A stretch of DNA of 7,288 bases from Bifidobacterium breve (GCA_945889575.1 CAMDBY010000085.1:1-7288), one strand, 5' to 3'. Counted from the stretch's first letter, positions 1 to 5,166 are shown. The notes: generated by a model not told the origin, from the letters alone. Program-made: numbers and translations.

Positions 1-111
1 AGCATCTGTACCTGATGGGCGTACCAGATCTGTACGAGCCCAATAATCAAGCCGACGATAGGTAATACCCACCACGTCTGCTGCCTGCGTTCCACTAAAA
101 GTTTGAGTCAT
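1..111 (-). CDS. MerR-family transcriptional regulator, N-terminal fragment (Rv1830-like)
   Basis: Only the first 37 codons are inside the window; the gene runs off the left edge. The visible protein starts MTQTFSGTQAADVVGITYRR and continues LDYWARTDLVRPS. This is the opening helix-turn-helix of the actinobacterial MerR subfamily represented by M. tuberculosis Rv1830, in which a G-ITYRxLDYWARTxLVxPS block is the hallmark. It should bind promoter DNA as a dimer; its targets are not known from this sequence. The gene follows the DUF151 gene after 94 nt, the same order as Rv1829-Rv1830, which independently supports the call. The ATG at 109-111 is the only sensible start, because residues 5-37 already fill the family's N-terminal alignment. 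No good Shine-Dalgarno is seen. A sigma-70-like promoter at 172-201 could drive the gene separately. The effector domain is outside the window. Confidence 0.82.
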   Translation of the reverse strand, partial: MTQTFSGTQAADVVGITYRRLDYWARTDLVRPSGTDA

Positions 112-171
112 TGAGATGTCGATTCGTTTAGCCCTAGTTTCGCTTCGGATTGGAAACTACGCGGGTGTAAG

Positions 172-201
172 ACGCTACGGCCAGAATGCCCATCTCGTCA
201 A
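172..201 (-). promoter_or_regulatory. Candidate promoter for the downstream MerR gene
   Basis: On the minus strand, TTGACG (196-201) matches five of six bases of the -35 consensus. It is followed after 18 nt by TAGCGT (172-177), which fits the actinobacterial -10 pattern TANNNT. Transcription would begin near 165, giving a leader of about 54 nt before the MerR ATG at 111. The site begins just downstream of the DUF151 stop codon. This is an unaided pattern match, so it is only suggestive, but it agrees with the unusually wide gap in an otherwise compact cluster. Confidence 0.4.
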
Positions 202-205
202 GATG

Positions 206-697
206 TTAGGTATCGAAATCTTCTGGGGAAATATTCTCGATGAAATCCCTAAATTCGTCGATAATCCCCGTCTCTGAACGGGATTCATCCTCTTCGACAA
301 CCTCACCGACCAAGTCAATGAGCTCATCAAGGACAAATATGGGGCATGAGGCTCGCAATGCGATAGCAACCGCATCAGACGGCCGCGATGACACTGTCAC
401 CTCAGGACCGCCGTCAGGAGTGAGCACCAGATCAGCGTAGTAGGTGCCGTTTGATACGTGAGTAAGAACCACACGGCTTACAGAGACAGACACCCGCTCA
501 AGAGCTAGTAGGAAGAGATCGTGTGTCAGTGGACGAGGAGTTTGTTCATCATCAAGTGCCGTCTTGATGGCCGCTGCTTCTGGTGCGCCAATAAAGATTT
601 CAAATTGTCGACGCGGTGCATCCTCTTCACGCAATGTAACCACAGGCGTGTTTGAGATTCGATCAATTCGTACTCCACGTACCGAGAGAGATTTCAT
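206..697 (-). CDS. DUF151 / bifunctional nuclease (BFN) domain protein, Rv1829-like
   Basis: A 163-residue protein consisting of one BFN (DUF151) domain, about residues 3-128, plus an acidic tail. Family signs are the N-terminal V-G-V-R-x-D strand, the P-x-V-x-L-R-E segment, the phrase FEIFIGAPEAAAIKTAL near residues 32-46, and VSSRPSDAVAIALRASCPIF near residues 102-121. The SRPSDAVAIA core is the best-conserved part of the family. The C-terminal 30 residues are rich in Asp and Glu and end in a PEDF motif. A plant member has been reported to have RNase and DNase activity; the role in bacteria is unsettled. The length is close to that of the mycobacterial protein. The ATG lies 2 nt after the FtsR-type gene's stop codon, so the two are almost certainly co-transcribed. 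Confidence 0.88.
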   Translation of the reverse strand: MKSLSVRGVRIDRISNTPVVTLREEDAPRRQFEIFIGAPEAAAIKTALDDEQTPRPLTHDLFLLALERVSVSVSRVVLTHVSNGTYYADLVLTPDGGPEVTVSSRPSDAVAIALRASCPIFVLDELIDLVGEVVEEDESRSETGIIDEFRDFIENISPEDFDT

Positions 698-699
698 AT

Positions 700-1515
700 T
701 TACTTCTGTTCCGTTAACCGAGCGATGTCGCGCATCAACAATGAGTTACGCAACTCGCCACCAAGTTCCATGAACTCGGCAAGCATTTCAAGAGCTTCAT
801 CTCGTGACGCTGGATTCCTCTGGCGCAAGAGAGGCAAAATTCTCTGTTCGAAAAGACTCAATTCACGATCAGCTGACGACTTCCATGCGCGCAAATGGCG
901 TATGTCTATTCCCATTTCTTGAAAACGTCCAGCTGTCCGAGCGACAGAGGCTGAGTGGGTATCAAAAAATGTGGTGTCCCCAACGTTATGCCCACTGACC
1001 AGGCCGGCTGCCTCTAAATCTTTCAGGAAGGCTGAATCTATGTGTACTTGTTCGAGAAGTTGATCACGAGGAATTGATTCGGTTTTATCGGCGTGTTGCA
1101 ACGCTACTTTTCTTTGTTGACGCTTTACGGAAGCAGGAACAATGGGATCCTGTTCATGCTGAGATGATTGTTCTGTTACAGCTGGTCTCGGCATTGCTGC
1201 CCGCGCCGCTGGGTGGCCAGAAGTGGAAACCAACTCACTGATGTTGACAATATCTCGACTGATGTCCTGGCTTTCATCATCCAGTCTGCCTTTGATCACA
1301 CGCAACGGCAGGAAATTATTCTTCTGTTCTTGCAAAATAAACCGAAGACGTTCCACTTCAGCAGACGTAAATTTTCGATAACCAGAGGGTGTTCTTTCCG
1401 GCACTATTAAGCCTTGGCTTTCGAGAAATCTGATCTTCGAGATAGTTACGTCGGGGAATTCTTCTAGAAGTTGAGCCAGCACTTCGCCAATAGATAAATA
1501 GTCACGTTCAATCAT
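700..1515 (-). CDS. ftsR: MerR-family cell-division regulator, FtsR type (Rv1828-like)
   Basis: A 271-residue regulator. Residues 6-79 form a MerR winged helix-turn-helix: YLSIGEVLAQL, the helix ISKIRFLESQGLI (25-37), the wing PERTPSGYRKF (39-49) and the helix EVERLRFILQEQ. Residues about 80-150 are a polar, Ala/Gln-rich linker, probably disordered. Residues about 151-271 form the C-terminal domain typical of the Rv1828/FtsR group (PRDQLLEQVHIDSAFLKDLE, then VARTAGRFQEMGIDIRHLRAW), not a metal- or drug-binding MerR domain. In Corynebacterium glutamicum, FtsR controls ftsZ expression; the same role here is inferred from homology and gene order. The ATG at 1513-1515 overlaps the FHA gene's TGA as ATGA, with a GGAT Shine-Dalgarno about 8 nt upstream, so translational coupling to the GarA-type gene is likely. 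Confidence 0.87.
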   Translation of the reverse strand: MIERDYLSIGEVLAQLLEEFPDVTISKIRFLESQGLIVPERTPSGYRKFTSAEVERLRFILQEQKNNFLPLRVIKGRLDDESQDISRDIVNISELVSTSGHPAARAAMPRPAVTEQSSQHEQDPIVPASVKRQQRKVALQHADKTESIPRDQLLEQVHIDSAFLKDLEAAGLVSGHNVGDTTFFDTHSASVARTAGRFQEMGIDIRHLRAWKSSADRELSLFEQRILPLLRQRNPASRDEALEMLAEFMELGGELRNSLLMRDIARLTEQK

Positions 1516-2003
1516 GATTTTTCATCCGGTCTTTCTAAGAAAACCAAATGGAACTTCCCTATTTGAATTTCGTCACCCTGGGTAAGTTCAATGAGGTCTA
1601 CACGCTTCTGATTTACGTATGTTCCATTCAAAGAACCCACATCGCGAACGACAAAACTGTCACCCTCGTGAGAAATCTCACAGTGCCGACGGGAAACAGT
1701 GATGTCATCAAGAGATATATCGGAATCGGCGTGACGGCCGATATTGGTAACAGCAGCCGACAAGACGAAATGATCTCCTTCACCTTCACCCCCACGGAGA
1801 ACCAAAATGGCTGTTCCTTGAGAAATTTGTGACAGAGAAACCTGCACGTCGTCTTGCGGGCCTGGAGCATCTTGGAGTGCATCCGTTTTCGCCAAGGTAA
1901 TTGTGTGGTCTGATACGAGATCAAGAACAGTTCCACACGCAGAACAGAATGCTGACACTGGAGGATTCCGATGACCACACTGATTACAAAATACGTACGA
2001 CAT
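1512..2003 (-). CDS. garA: GarA-type FHA domain protein with N-terminal zinc ribbon
   Basis: A 163-residue cytoplasmic protein in two parts. Residues 6-23 carry C-x2-C and C-x2-C (Cys6, 9, 20, 23), a small zinc ribbon. Residues about 64-158 are an FHA domain very close to mycobacterial GarA: GRH at 89-91, DSDISLDD, TVSRRH at 102-107, DVGSLNGTYVN at 121-131, then GDEIQIGKFHLVFL. Arg90, Ser104, Arg105 and Asn126 are the expected phosphothreonine-binding positions. In M. tuberculosis and C. glutamicum (OdhI) this protein, when unphosphorylated, inhibits 2-oxoglutarate dehydrogenase and tunes glutamate metabolism; phosphorylation of an N-terminal ETTS threonine makes the FHA domain bind its own tail. 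Here that exact motif is missing. The linker instead has DHTITL (residues 32-37), with Thr34 and Thr36 as possible phosphosites. The gene sits 14 nt after gcvH and overlaps ftsR by 4 nt, matching Rv1826-Rv1828. Confidence 0.88.
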   Translation of the reverse strand: MSYVFCNQCGHRNPPVSAFCSACGTVLDLVSDHTITLAKTDALQDAPGPQDDVQVSLSQISQGTAILVLRGGEGEGDHFVLSAAVTNIGRHADSDISLDDITVSRRHCEISHEGDSFVVRDVGSLNGTYVNQKRVDLIELTQGDEIQIGKFHLVFLERPDEKS

Positions 2004-2017
2004 AACGACTGTCTCGA

Positions 2018-2395
2018 CTAAGCACCAATAAGTGCTGAGTACTGCTCCGGGCTCATTAATTCTGATTCTTTGATTTCCGACACCTCAATATCGCAAATCC
2101 ATCCAGCTACGTACGGATCCGTATTCAACAATTCAGGAGTAGCGATAAGTGCCTCATTGACGGCAACAACTGTTCCAGAAACCGGTGCGTATACATCGTT
2201 GACGCTTTTCGTGCTCTCGATTTCACCTAGTCCATCATGCAAAGTTATGGACGAACCAACCTCAGGAAGTTGGATGAAAACGATGTCGCCCAAAGCATCT
2301 TGTGCATAGTCAGTGATGCCAACCCTGGCACGTGATCCGTCAAGCAGAACCCATTCGTGATCTTTGGAATATCGGAGTTGGGAAGGAACTGTCAC
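2018..2395 (-). CDS. gcvH: Glycine cleavage system H protein
   Basis: A 125-residue lipoyl carrier. It shuttles the aminomethyl group on a lipoamide arm between the P (decarboxylase), T (aminomethyltransferase) and L proteins of glycine cleavage. Visible signatures are LRYSKDHEWV near the N terminus, GITDYAQDALGDIVFIQLPEVG in the lipoyl fold and GEIESTKSVNDVYAPVSG, whose Lys63 is the lipoylation site. The C-terminal LLNTDPYVAGWI block is also typical. The reading frame stays open far upstream into pgsA, but I chose the GTG at 2393-2395. It places the lipoyl lysine at the usual position 63 and gives the usual family length, and upstream residues do not resemble GcvH. It lies 17 nt after the pgsA-type stop and 14 nt before the garA-type gene. 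No P, T or L gene is present, so the rest of the system must lie elsewhere. Confidence 0.95.
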   Translation of the reverse strand: MTVPSQLRYSKDHEWVLLDGSRARVGITDYAQDALGDIVFIQLPEVGSSITLHDGLGEIESTKSVNDVYAPVSGTVVAVNEALIATPELLNTDPYVAGWICDIEVSEIKESELMSPEQYSALIGA

Positions 2396-2402
2396 TTCAC
2401 TA

Positions 2403-2408
2403 ACGGTA
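2403..2408 (-). promoter_or_regulatory. Possible -10 element for leaderless or internal gcvH transcription
   Basis: TACCGT on the minus strand fits TANNNT and lies 7 nt before the chosen gcvH GTG, a spacing that would put the transcript start at or next to the start codon. No convincing -35 is seen 16-19 nt upstream, and no clear Shine-Dalgarno precedes the GTG. The element lies in the pgsA-gcvH gap, so it would give gcvH and garA transcription independent of pgsA. TANNNT is a loose pattern and can occur by chance. Confidence 0.28.
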
Positions 2409-2412
2409 CTCT

Positions 2413-2976
2413 CTACGACCTTCGTCCAGACGCCAAGTGACTTCTCACCGACGGCAGATACTGAAAGAACGACTTGTACGAAACGAATACGCCCGGAATG
2501 CCGACTGCCCATCCCATGTACGTAAAGACGGTCCACGCGCCGCCAGCCGAACCGAGAGTGACCCACGGAACTGCAGCCATCAAAGCAAACGTGGCCCACT
2601 TACCGAGGCGCGTCACGGGGAATCGTTCCATACCCATCGCCGTTGCCACGACCATCAGGATTGCAATAGAAACTTCTCGAATCAAAATGACAACTCCGAA
2701 CCAGACTGGCAAATACTCGTAATACAAGGCGGCACCAATACCGACAAAGAAAACTGTCCGGTCCGCAATCGGATCAAGAATCTTGCCGAGTTCGCTGACC
2801 TGGTTAAATCGTCGTGCGATATAGCCGTCAATCCAGTCAGTAGAAGCAAGAAGGCCGAAGAACCAGCTACCAGCCACTACCCGCCCATCAGCAAACAGAC
2901 TGACGAAAGTCGGCAACATTGCAAGACGCAATACCGATAACGCGTTCGGAATAGTTAGGTTCTGTCGAATACGCAC
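2413..2976 (-). CDS. pgsA: CDP-alcohol phosphatidyltransferase, PgsA2-like
   Basis: An integral membrane enzyme of 187 residues. It shows the complete CDP-alcohol phosphotransferase motif D-x2-D-G-x2-A-R-x8-G-x3-D-x3-D at residues 47-72 (Asp47, Asp50, Asp68, Asp72; Arg55; Gly64), which binds two metal ions and the CDP-diacylglycerol pyrophosphate. Several hydrophobic stretches surround it, fitting about six membrane helices, and the N terminus TIPNALSVLRLAMLP is typical of PGP-synthase-like members. It joins a phosphatidyl group to an alcohol. Glycerol 3-phosphate is the likely acceptor, but phosphatidylglycerol (cardiolipin synthesis) or an inositol compound cannot be excluded from sequence. 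Gene order matches Rv1822 (pgsA2). The frame is open further upstream, but the GTG at 2974-2976 gives the family-standard N terminus and sits 6 nt after a TANNNT box; an earlier ATG would add 27 non-conserved residues and overlap the divergent gene's start. Confidence 0.85.
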   Translation of the reverse strand: MRIRQNLTIPNALSVLRLAMLPTFVSLFADGRVVAGSWFFGLLASTDWIDGYIARRFNQVSELGKILDPIADRTVFFVGIGAALYYEYLPVWFGVVILIREVSIAILMVVATAMGMERFPVTRLGKWATFALMAAVPWVTLGSAGGAWTVFTYMGWAVGIPGVFVSYKSFFQYLPSVRSHLASGRRS

Positions 2977-2982
2977 ACCTCG

Positions 2983-2988
2983 ATGGTA
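2983..2988 (-). promoter_or_regulatory. Candidate -10 box for leaderless transcription of the pgsA-led operon
   Basis: TACCAT on the minus strand fits TANNNT and ends exactly 6 nt before the GTG start of the pgsA-type gene, so a transcript would begin at the start codon. This is the usual geometry of leaderless actinobacterial genes. A GAGG lies only 1 nt from the GTG, too close for normal Shine-Dalgarno pairing, which favours leaderless initiation. No clear -35 is seen. Confidence 0.5.
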
Positions 2989-3021
2989 GCCCCAGTGACC
3001 AATCCCCAACAGCGACCGACA

Positions 3022-3027
3022 TAGTCT
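3022..3027 (+). promoter_or_regulatory. Candidate -10 box for leaderless transcription of the SDR-HIT operon
   Basis: TAGTCT on the plus strand fits TANNNT and is followed by exactly 6 nt and then the ATG of the SDR gene. There is no Shine-Dalgarno in the 6 nt gctgat or just upstream. The geometry repeats that of the divergent box at 2983-2988. A -35 hexamer at normal spacing is not evident. Confidence 0.5.
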
Positions 3028-3033
3028 GCTGAT

Positions 3034-3846
3034 ATGAAACCAACCCTTGAAAACCATGTTGCCTTCATCACCGGAGGCGGTTCTGGCCTCGGAGCTGCCG
3101 CCGCCCGTCGACTTGCCGCCGATGGAGCACTGATTGCCGTCAACGATCTAAACCTTGCTGCTGCCGAGAAAGTTGCACACGAAGTTGGTGGTATCGCGTA
3201 TGCGTTCGATGTCACGGATTCATCAGCCTTCACTTCGGCGGTCGACGACTGCGTCAAAAAACTGGGGCGTCTTGACATCATGATCAATAACGCGGGCATT
3301 GCACCTCAGGACACAGCGTCAAAAACGGATCTCATGATTGAGAACGTAACGAAAAGAATGGGAGGCGACATTGATCAGATGAGTCCGATGAACTATCTGC
3401 GTGATTTAACAGATGAAAACTGGGACCGGATGATCAAAGTTCATTTGTATGGCGCGTTTTACGGATGCCGAGCTGCTCTCACACATATGCAACCTCAGCG
3501 ATCAGGCCGCATCATCAACATCTCTTCAGTGCTCGGTTTGTATCCAGCAGCCGGGGCTCCGCATTATTCGGTAGCGAAAGCCGGAATCATCACCCTTACT
3601 AAGGCTGTAGCTGCTGAAGTTGCGGCCTTGGGAATCAATGTCAATGCAATATGTCCTGGGTACATACGCACTCCCCTGCTCACACCGTTCAGTGAAACGA
3701 TGCTCGCAGGCATCACAATGAGAATCGGTAAGGGTCGATTAGGTGAGCCAGAGGAACTAGCAGACATGATCCGTTTCCTCTCAGGCCCCGAGTCTGAGTA
3801 CTGCACCGGAGATGTATTCAACGTGTCAGGCGGCTACACGGGATGA
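3034..3846 (+). CDS. Short-chain dehydrogenase/reductase (classical SDR)
   Basis: A 270-residue soluble NAD(P)-dependent oxidoreductase with a Rossmann fold. The cofactor loop TGGGSGLG is at residues 13-20, the acidic residue after beta-2 is Asp38 (VNDL), suggesting NAD(H) preference, then DVTD at 59-62 and NNAG at 85-88. The catalytic triad is Ser165 (NISS), Tyr178 and Lys182 (YSVAK). PGYIRTPLL follows, and the protein ends with the usual SGGYTG. Two features are unusual. About 40 residues separate NNAG from the ENWDRM helix, roughly 27 more than in FabG-like proteins. The classical Asn of the VN-x-x-G segment is His137 (VHLYG). The substrate cannot be told from sequence: an alcohol, a hydroxyacyl-CoA or a steroid-like compound are all possible. 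It is the first gene of a two-gene operon, its TGA overlapping the HIT gene start as ATGA, and it is divergent from pgsA. Confidence 0.9.
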   Translation: MKPTLENHVAFITGGGSGLGAAAARRLAADGALIAVNDLNLAAAEKVAHEVGGIAYAFDVTDSSAFTSAVDDCVKKLGRLDIMINNAGIAPQDTASKTDLMIENVTKRMGGDIDQMSPMNYLRDLTDENWDRMIKVHLYGAFYGCRAALTHMQPQRSGRIINISSVLGLYPAAGAPHYSVAKAGIITLTKAVAAEVAALGINVNAICPGYIRTPLLTPFSETMLAGITMRIGKGRLGEPEELADMIRFLSGPESEYCTGDVFNVSGGYTG

Positions 3847-4244
3847 CAACTATTTTTACTCGCATCATAGACGGGCAAATTCCTGGCACTTTCGTACACA
3901 AAGACGAAGCATGCGTTGCATTCATGTCAATTAATCCCTTGGCCGATGGACACGTACTTGTCATTCCCCGAGACGAGGTTGACCACTGGGTGGATTTATC
4001 TCCGTACATCGCGTCGCATCTCTTTGAAGTGTCCCACCGAATCTCACGAGCCCTGAGCGTTGCATTTCCATGCGAAAAGGTCGGCCTCATCATTGCTGGA
4101 TACGAAGTGAATCACAGTCATATTCATTTGATACCAACAACCCATATGGGGCAACTCAATTTTGCTAACGCAGCAGCCAGTGTTGAACGTTCAACACTGG
4201 AAGCACACGCAGAGAAAATTACTGCAGTTCTTGCATCGCTCTAG
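3843..4244 (+). CDS. HIT family hydrolase (Rv0759c-like subgroup)
   Basis: A 133-residue histidine-triad protein. The HxHxHxx motif is HSHIHLI at residues 91-97, with His93 and His95 at catalytic positions. The N-terminal half has IFTRIIDGQIPG and GHVLVIPR typical of the fold. Such proteins act as dimers that hydrolyse nucleoside phosphoramidates or related nucleotidyl compounds; the natural substrate here is unknown. The PRDEVDHWVDL segment (42-52) and the LNFANA ending resemble the actinobacterial subgroup of Rv0759c rather than the canonical HINT proteins. The residue before the triad is Asn90 where Pro is usual. The ATG overlaps the SDR stop by 4 nt, with AGGCGG about 9 nt upstream, so translation is probably coupled. 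The TAG stop shares bases with the convergent SRAP gene's stop. Codons 112-120 contain a perfect 24-bp palindrome. Confidence 0.92.
   Translation: MTTIFTRIIDGQIPGTFVHKDEACVAFMSINPLADGHVLVIPRDEVDHWVDLSPYIASHLFEVSHRISRALSVAFPCEKVGLIIAGYEVNHSHIHLIPTTHMGQLNFANAAASVERSTLEAHAEKITAVLASL
4141..4150. repeat. 10-bp perfect palindrome CCCATATGGG
   Basis: A self-complementary decamer inside the HIT gene. Alone it is short enough to occur by chance in a window this size. It is listed because its centre lies 43 bp from the centre of the 24-bp palindrome at 4177-4200, about four helical turns, so both would face the same side of the DNA. Confidence 0.4.
4177..4200. repeat. 24-bp perfect palindrome in the 3' end of the HIT gene
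   Basis: The left half CCAGTGTTGAAC is followed immediately by its exact reverse complement GTTCAACACTGG, with no spacer. As RNA from either strand it can fold into a hairpin of up to about 10 bp around a small loop. It lies 41 nt before the HIT stop codon and encodes part of residues 112-120 (A-S-V-E-R-S-T-L-E). No T-run follows on either strand, so it is not a standard intrinsic terminator. It may limit read-through between the convergent HIT and SRAP genes or serve as a dimeric protein-binding site. The function is not shown; the symmetry itself is certain. Confidence 0.9.
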
Positions 4245-4960
4245 AACAGAGTTAAGTCGCCACTCTCGAGCGGTTCTTCATCAGGCAAAATTAGCGACGC
4301 ATCGTTGTTGCGAACACTATTTACACGCCTGGATACTCGCAAAGTTGCAAATCGTGGTTGATGCACGGGACTAAAAAGTTCCAGAGGTGCAACCTCATTA
4401 CTCATCCATTCCAACGCATCGTAGGAAGTCAATTCAACAGGACTGCGATTATGGATATGCAGCAAGTCATCAACACTTTCGCGAGTAATTAGCGAAAATG
4501 TATGACGTCCCTCTAGTGCTGGCGAAGAAGCCCATATTCCGGCAACCAGCATTAGGTGCCCATCTTCACGCGTTACATAATACGGAACTTTTGTTTTCGG
4601 ATCTGACCTATCCCATTCATAAAACCCACTAATCGGAATGATGCACCGGTGACGAGACACTTGATTGCGAAACGATGGTTTTTCAGTAACTGTTTCAGAA
4701 CGAGCATTGATCATCTTCGAACCCACATTCGGATCTTTCGACCATGTGGGAACAAGGCCCCACTGCATCGCATCCACAACAATCTTCTGTTCTTCCATTC
4801 GTAGGATCGGAACCAAATGTGTTGGAGCAGTGTTGTAGTTGGGAGCAAATAATGTGTCGCTGTCAGAAACATCAAGAACGAGCTCGGTCTTAGAGACGGC
4901 TAGCGATAATTCCTCTATTAAATCAGTTGCATTAAAGGCACCAACGAAACGACCGCACAT
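4241..4960 (-). CDS. SRAP (SOS response-associated peptidase) family protein, YedK/HMCES-like
   Basis: A 239-residue member of the SRAP family, whose catalytic Cys2 becomes the N terminus after Met removal and forms a covalent thiazolidine crosslink with abasic sites in single-stranded DNA. All key residues are visible: MCGRF at 1-5, NYNTAPT (41-47), WGLVPTW (67-73), NARSET with Asn85, CIIPISGFYEW with Glu115 (106-116) and His170 in IHNRSPV (169-175). The usual H-D/E-R-M-P is HNRSP here, a small change near the active site. MCG fixes the start at 4958-4960; AGG lies about 5 nt upstream. The gene stands alone, convergent with the HIT gene, and its TAG stop shares three bases with the HIT stop. 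Stand-alone position and intact residues suggest a functional DNA-damage-tolerance protein. No LexA box was recognised upstream. Confidence 0.94.
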   Translation of the reverse strand: MCGRFVGAFNATDLIEELSLAVSKTELVLDVSDSDTLFAPNYNTAPTHLVPILRMEEQKIVVDAMQWGLVPTWSKDPNVGSKMINARSETVTEKPSFRNQVSRHRCIIPISGFYEWDRSDPKTKVPYYVTREDGHLMLVAGIWASSPALEGRHTFSLITRESVDDLLHIHNRSPVELTSYDALEWMSNEVAPLELFSPVHQPRFATLRVSRRVNSVRNNDASLILPDEEPLESGDLTLF

Positions 4961-5017
4961 ATCTACCTATTCCGTTCGCACTCGGCACCAAACTAGCCAA
5001 AACCACTCGTCAGAAAA

Positions 5018-5023
5018 ACTATA
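5018..5023 (-). promoter_or_regulatory. Possible -10 box upstream of the SRAP gene
   Basis: TATAGT on the minus strand is one base from the TATAAT consensus and lies 57 nt upstream of the SRAP start, in the 118-nt gap between tRNA-Pro and SRAP. No -35 match is seen at 16-19 nt. The surrounding sequence is A+T-rich, so a chance match is possible. Confidence 0.33.
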
Positions 5024-5078
5024 AATTCTCTGAACTCTACGATTCTCATCAATATCACGTATTACAGAGATTTCTCAT

Positions 5079-5155
5079 TGGTCGGGCTGGCGGGATTTGA
5101 ACCCACGACCTCTTGTCCCCCAGACAAGCGCGCTACCAAGCTGCGCTACAGCCCG
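5079..5155 (-). tRNA. tRNA-Pro, anticodon GGG
   Basis: A complete cloverleaf on the minus strand. The acceptor stem CGGGCTG/CAGCCCG has seven perfect pairs (5149-5155 with 5083-5089). The D arm is GCGC-AGCTTGGTA-GCGC. The anticodon stem CTTGT/ACAAG closes the loop CTGGGGG, giving anticodon GGG (bases 5119-5121), which reads proline CCC and CCU codons. The T arm is GTGGG-TTCAAAT-CCCGC with one G-T wobble. The discriminator is A (5082), and CCA is encoded at 5079-5081. A C at the 5' end opposite the 3'-most stem G, with a GGG anticodon, fits bacterial tRNA-Pro. The gene lies between the zinc-ribbon protein gene and SRAP, all on one strand. Confidence 0.97.
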
Positions 5156-5166
5156 AATGGTTTATG

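Noticed and set aside
191..205. Short hairpin CATCT-cgtca-AGATG just after the DUF151 gene stop
   Set aside because: A 5-bp stem without a T-run is not enough for a terminator; the same bases are better explained as part of a -35 region.
1628..1978. Minus-strand open frame of 116 codons overlapping the FHA gene in another frame
   Set aside because: It is a shadow of the FHA gene: no family signature and no independent ribosome binding site, whereas the FHA frame is nearly identical in key motifs to GarA.
2396..2599. A long N-terminal extension of gcvH, open for 68 codons upstream within pgsA
   Set aside because: The extra residues do not resemble GcvH, overlap almost 190 nt of a well-supported membrane enzyme gene, and would move the lipoyl lysine away from its usual position. 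The GTG at 2395 gives a normal H protein.
2437..2940. Plus-strand open frame of 167 codons opposite pgsA
   Set aside because: Its translation is Arg/His/Ser/Asn-rich with no recognisable fold, while the opposite strand encodes a complete CDP-alcohol phosphatidyltransferase motif.
2977..3057. An earlier ATG for the pgsA-type gene, giving 27 extra residues
   Set aside because: It would overlap the divergent SDR start and both candidate promoters, and the added residues are not hydrophobic or conserved like the family's N terminus.
5024..5076. Possible tRNA-Pro terminator: TCTCTG and CAGAGA arms followed by a T-rich stretch on the minus strand
   Set aside because: The stem is only 6 bp with a loop of about 32 nt, too weak for an intrinsic terminator. 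I could not find a better stem in the gap.
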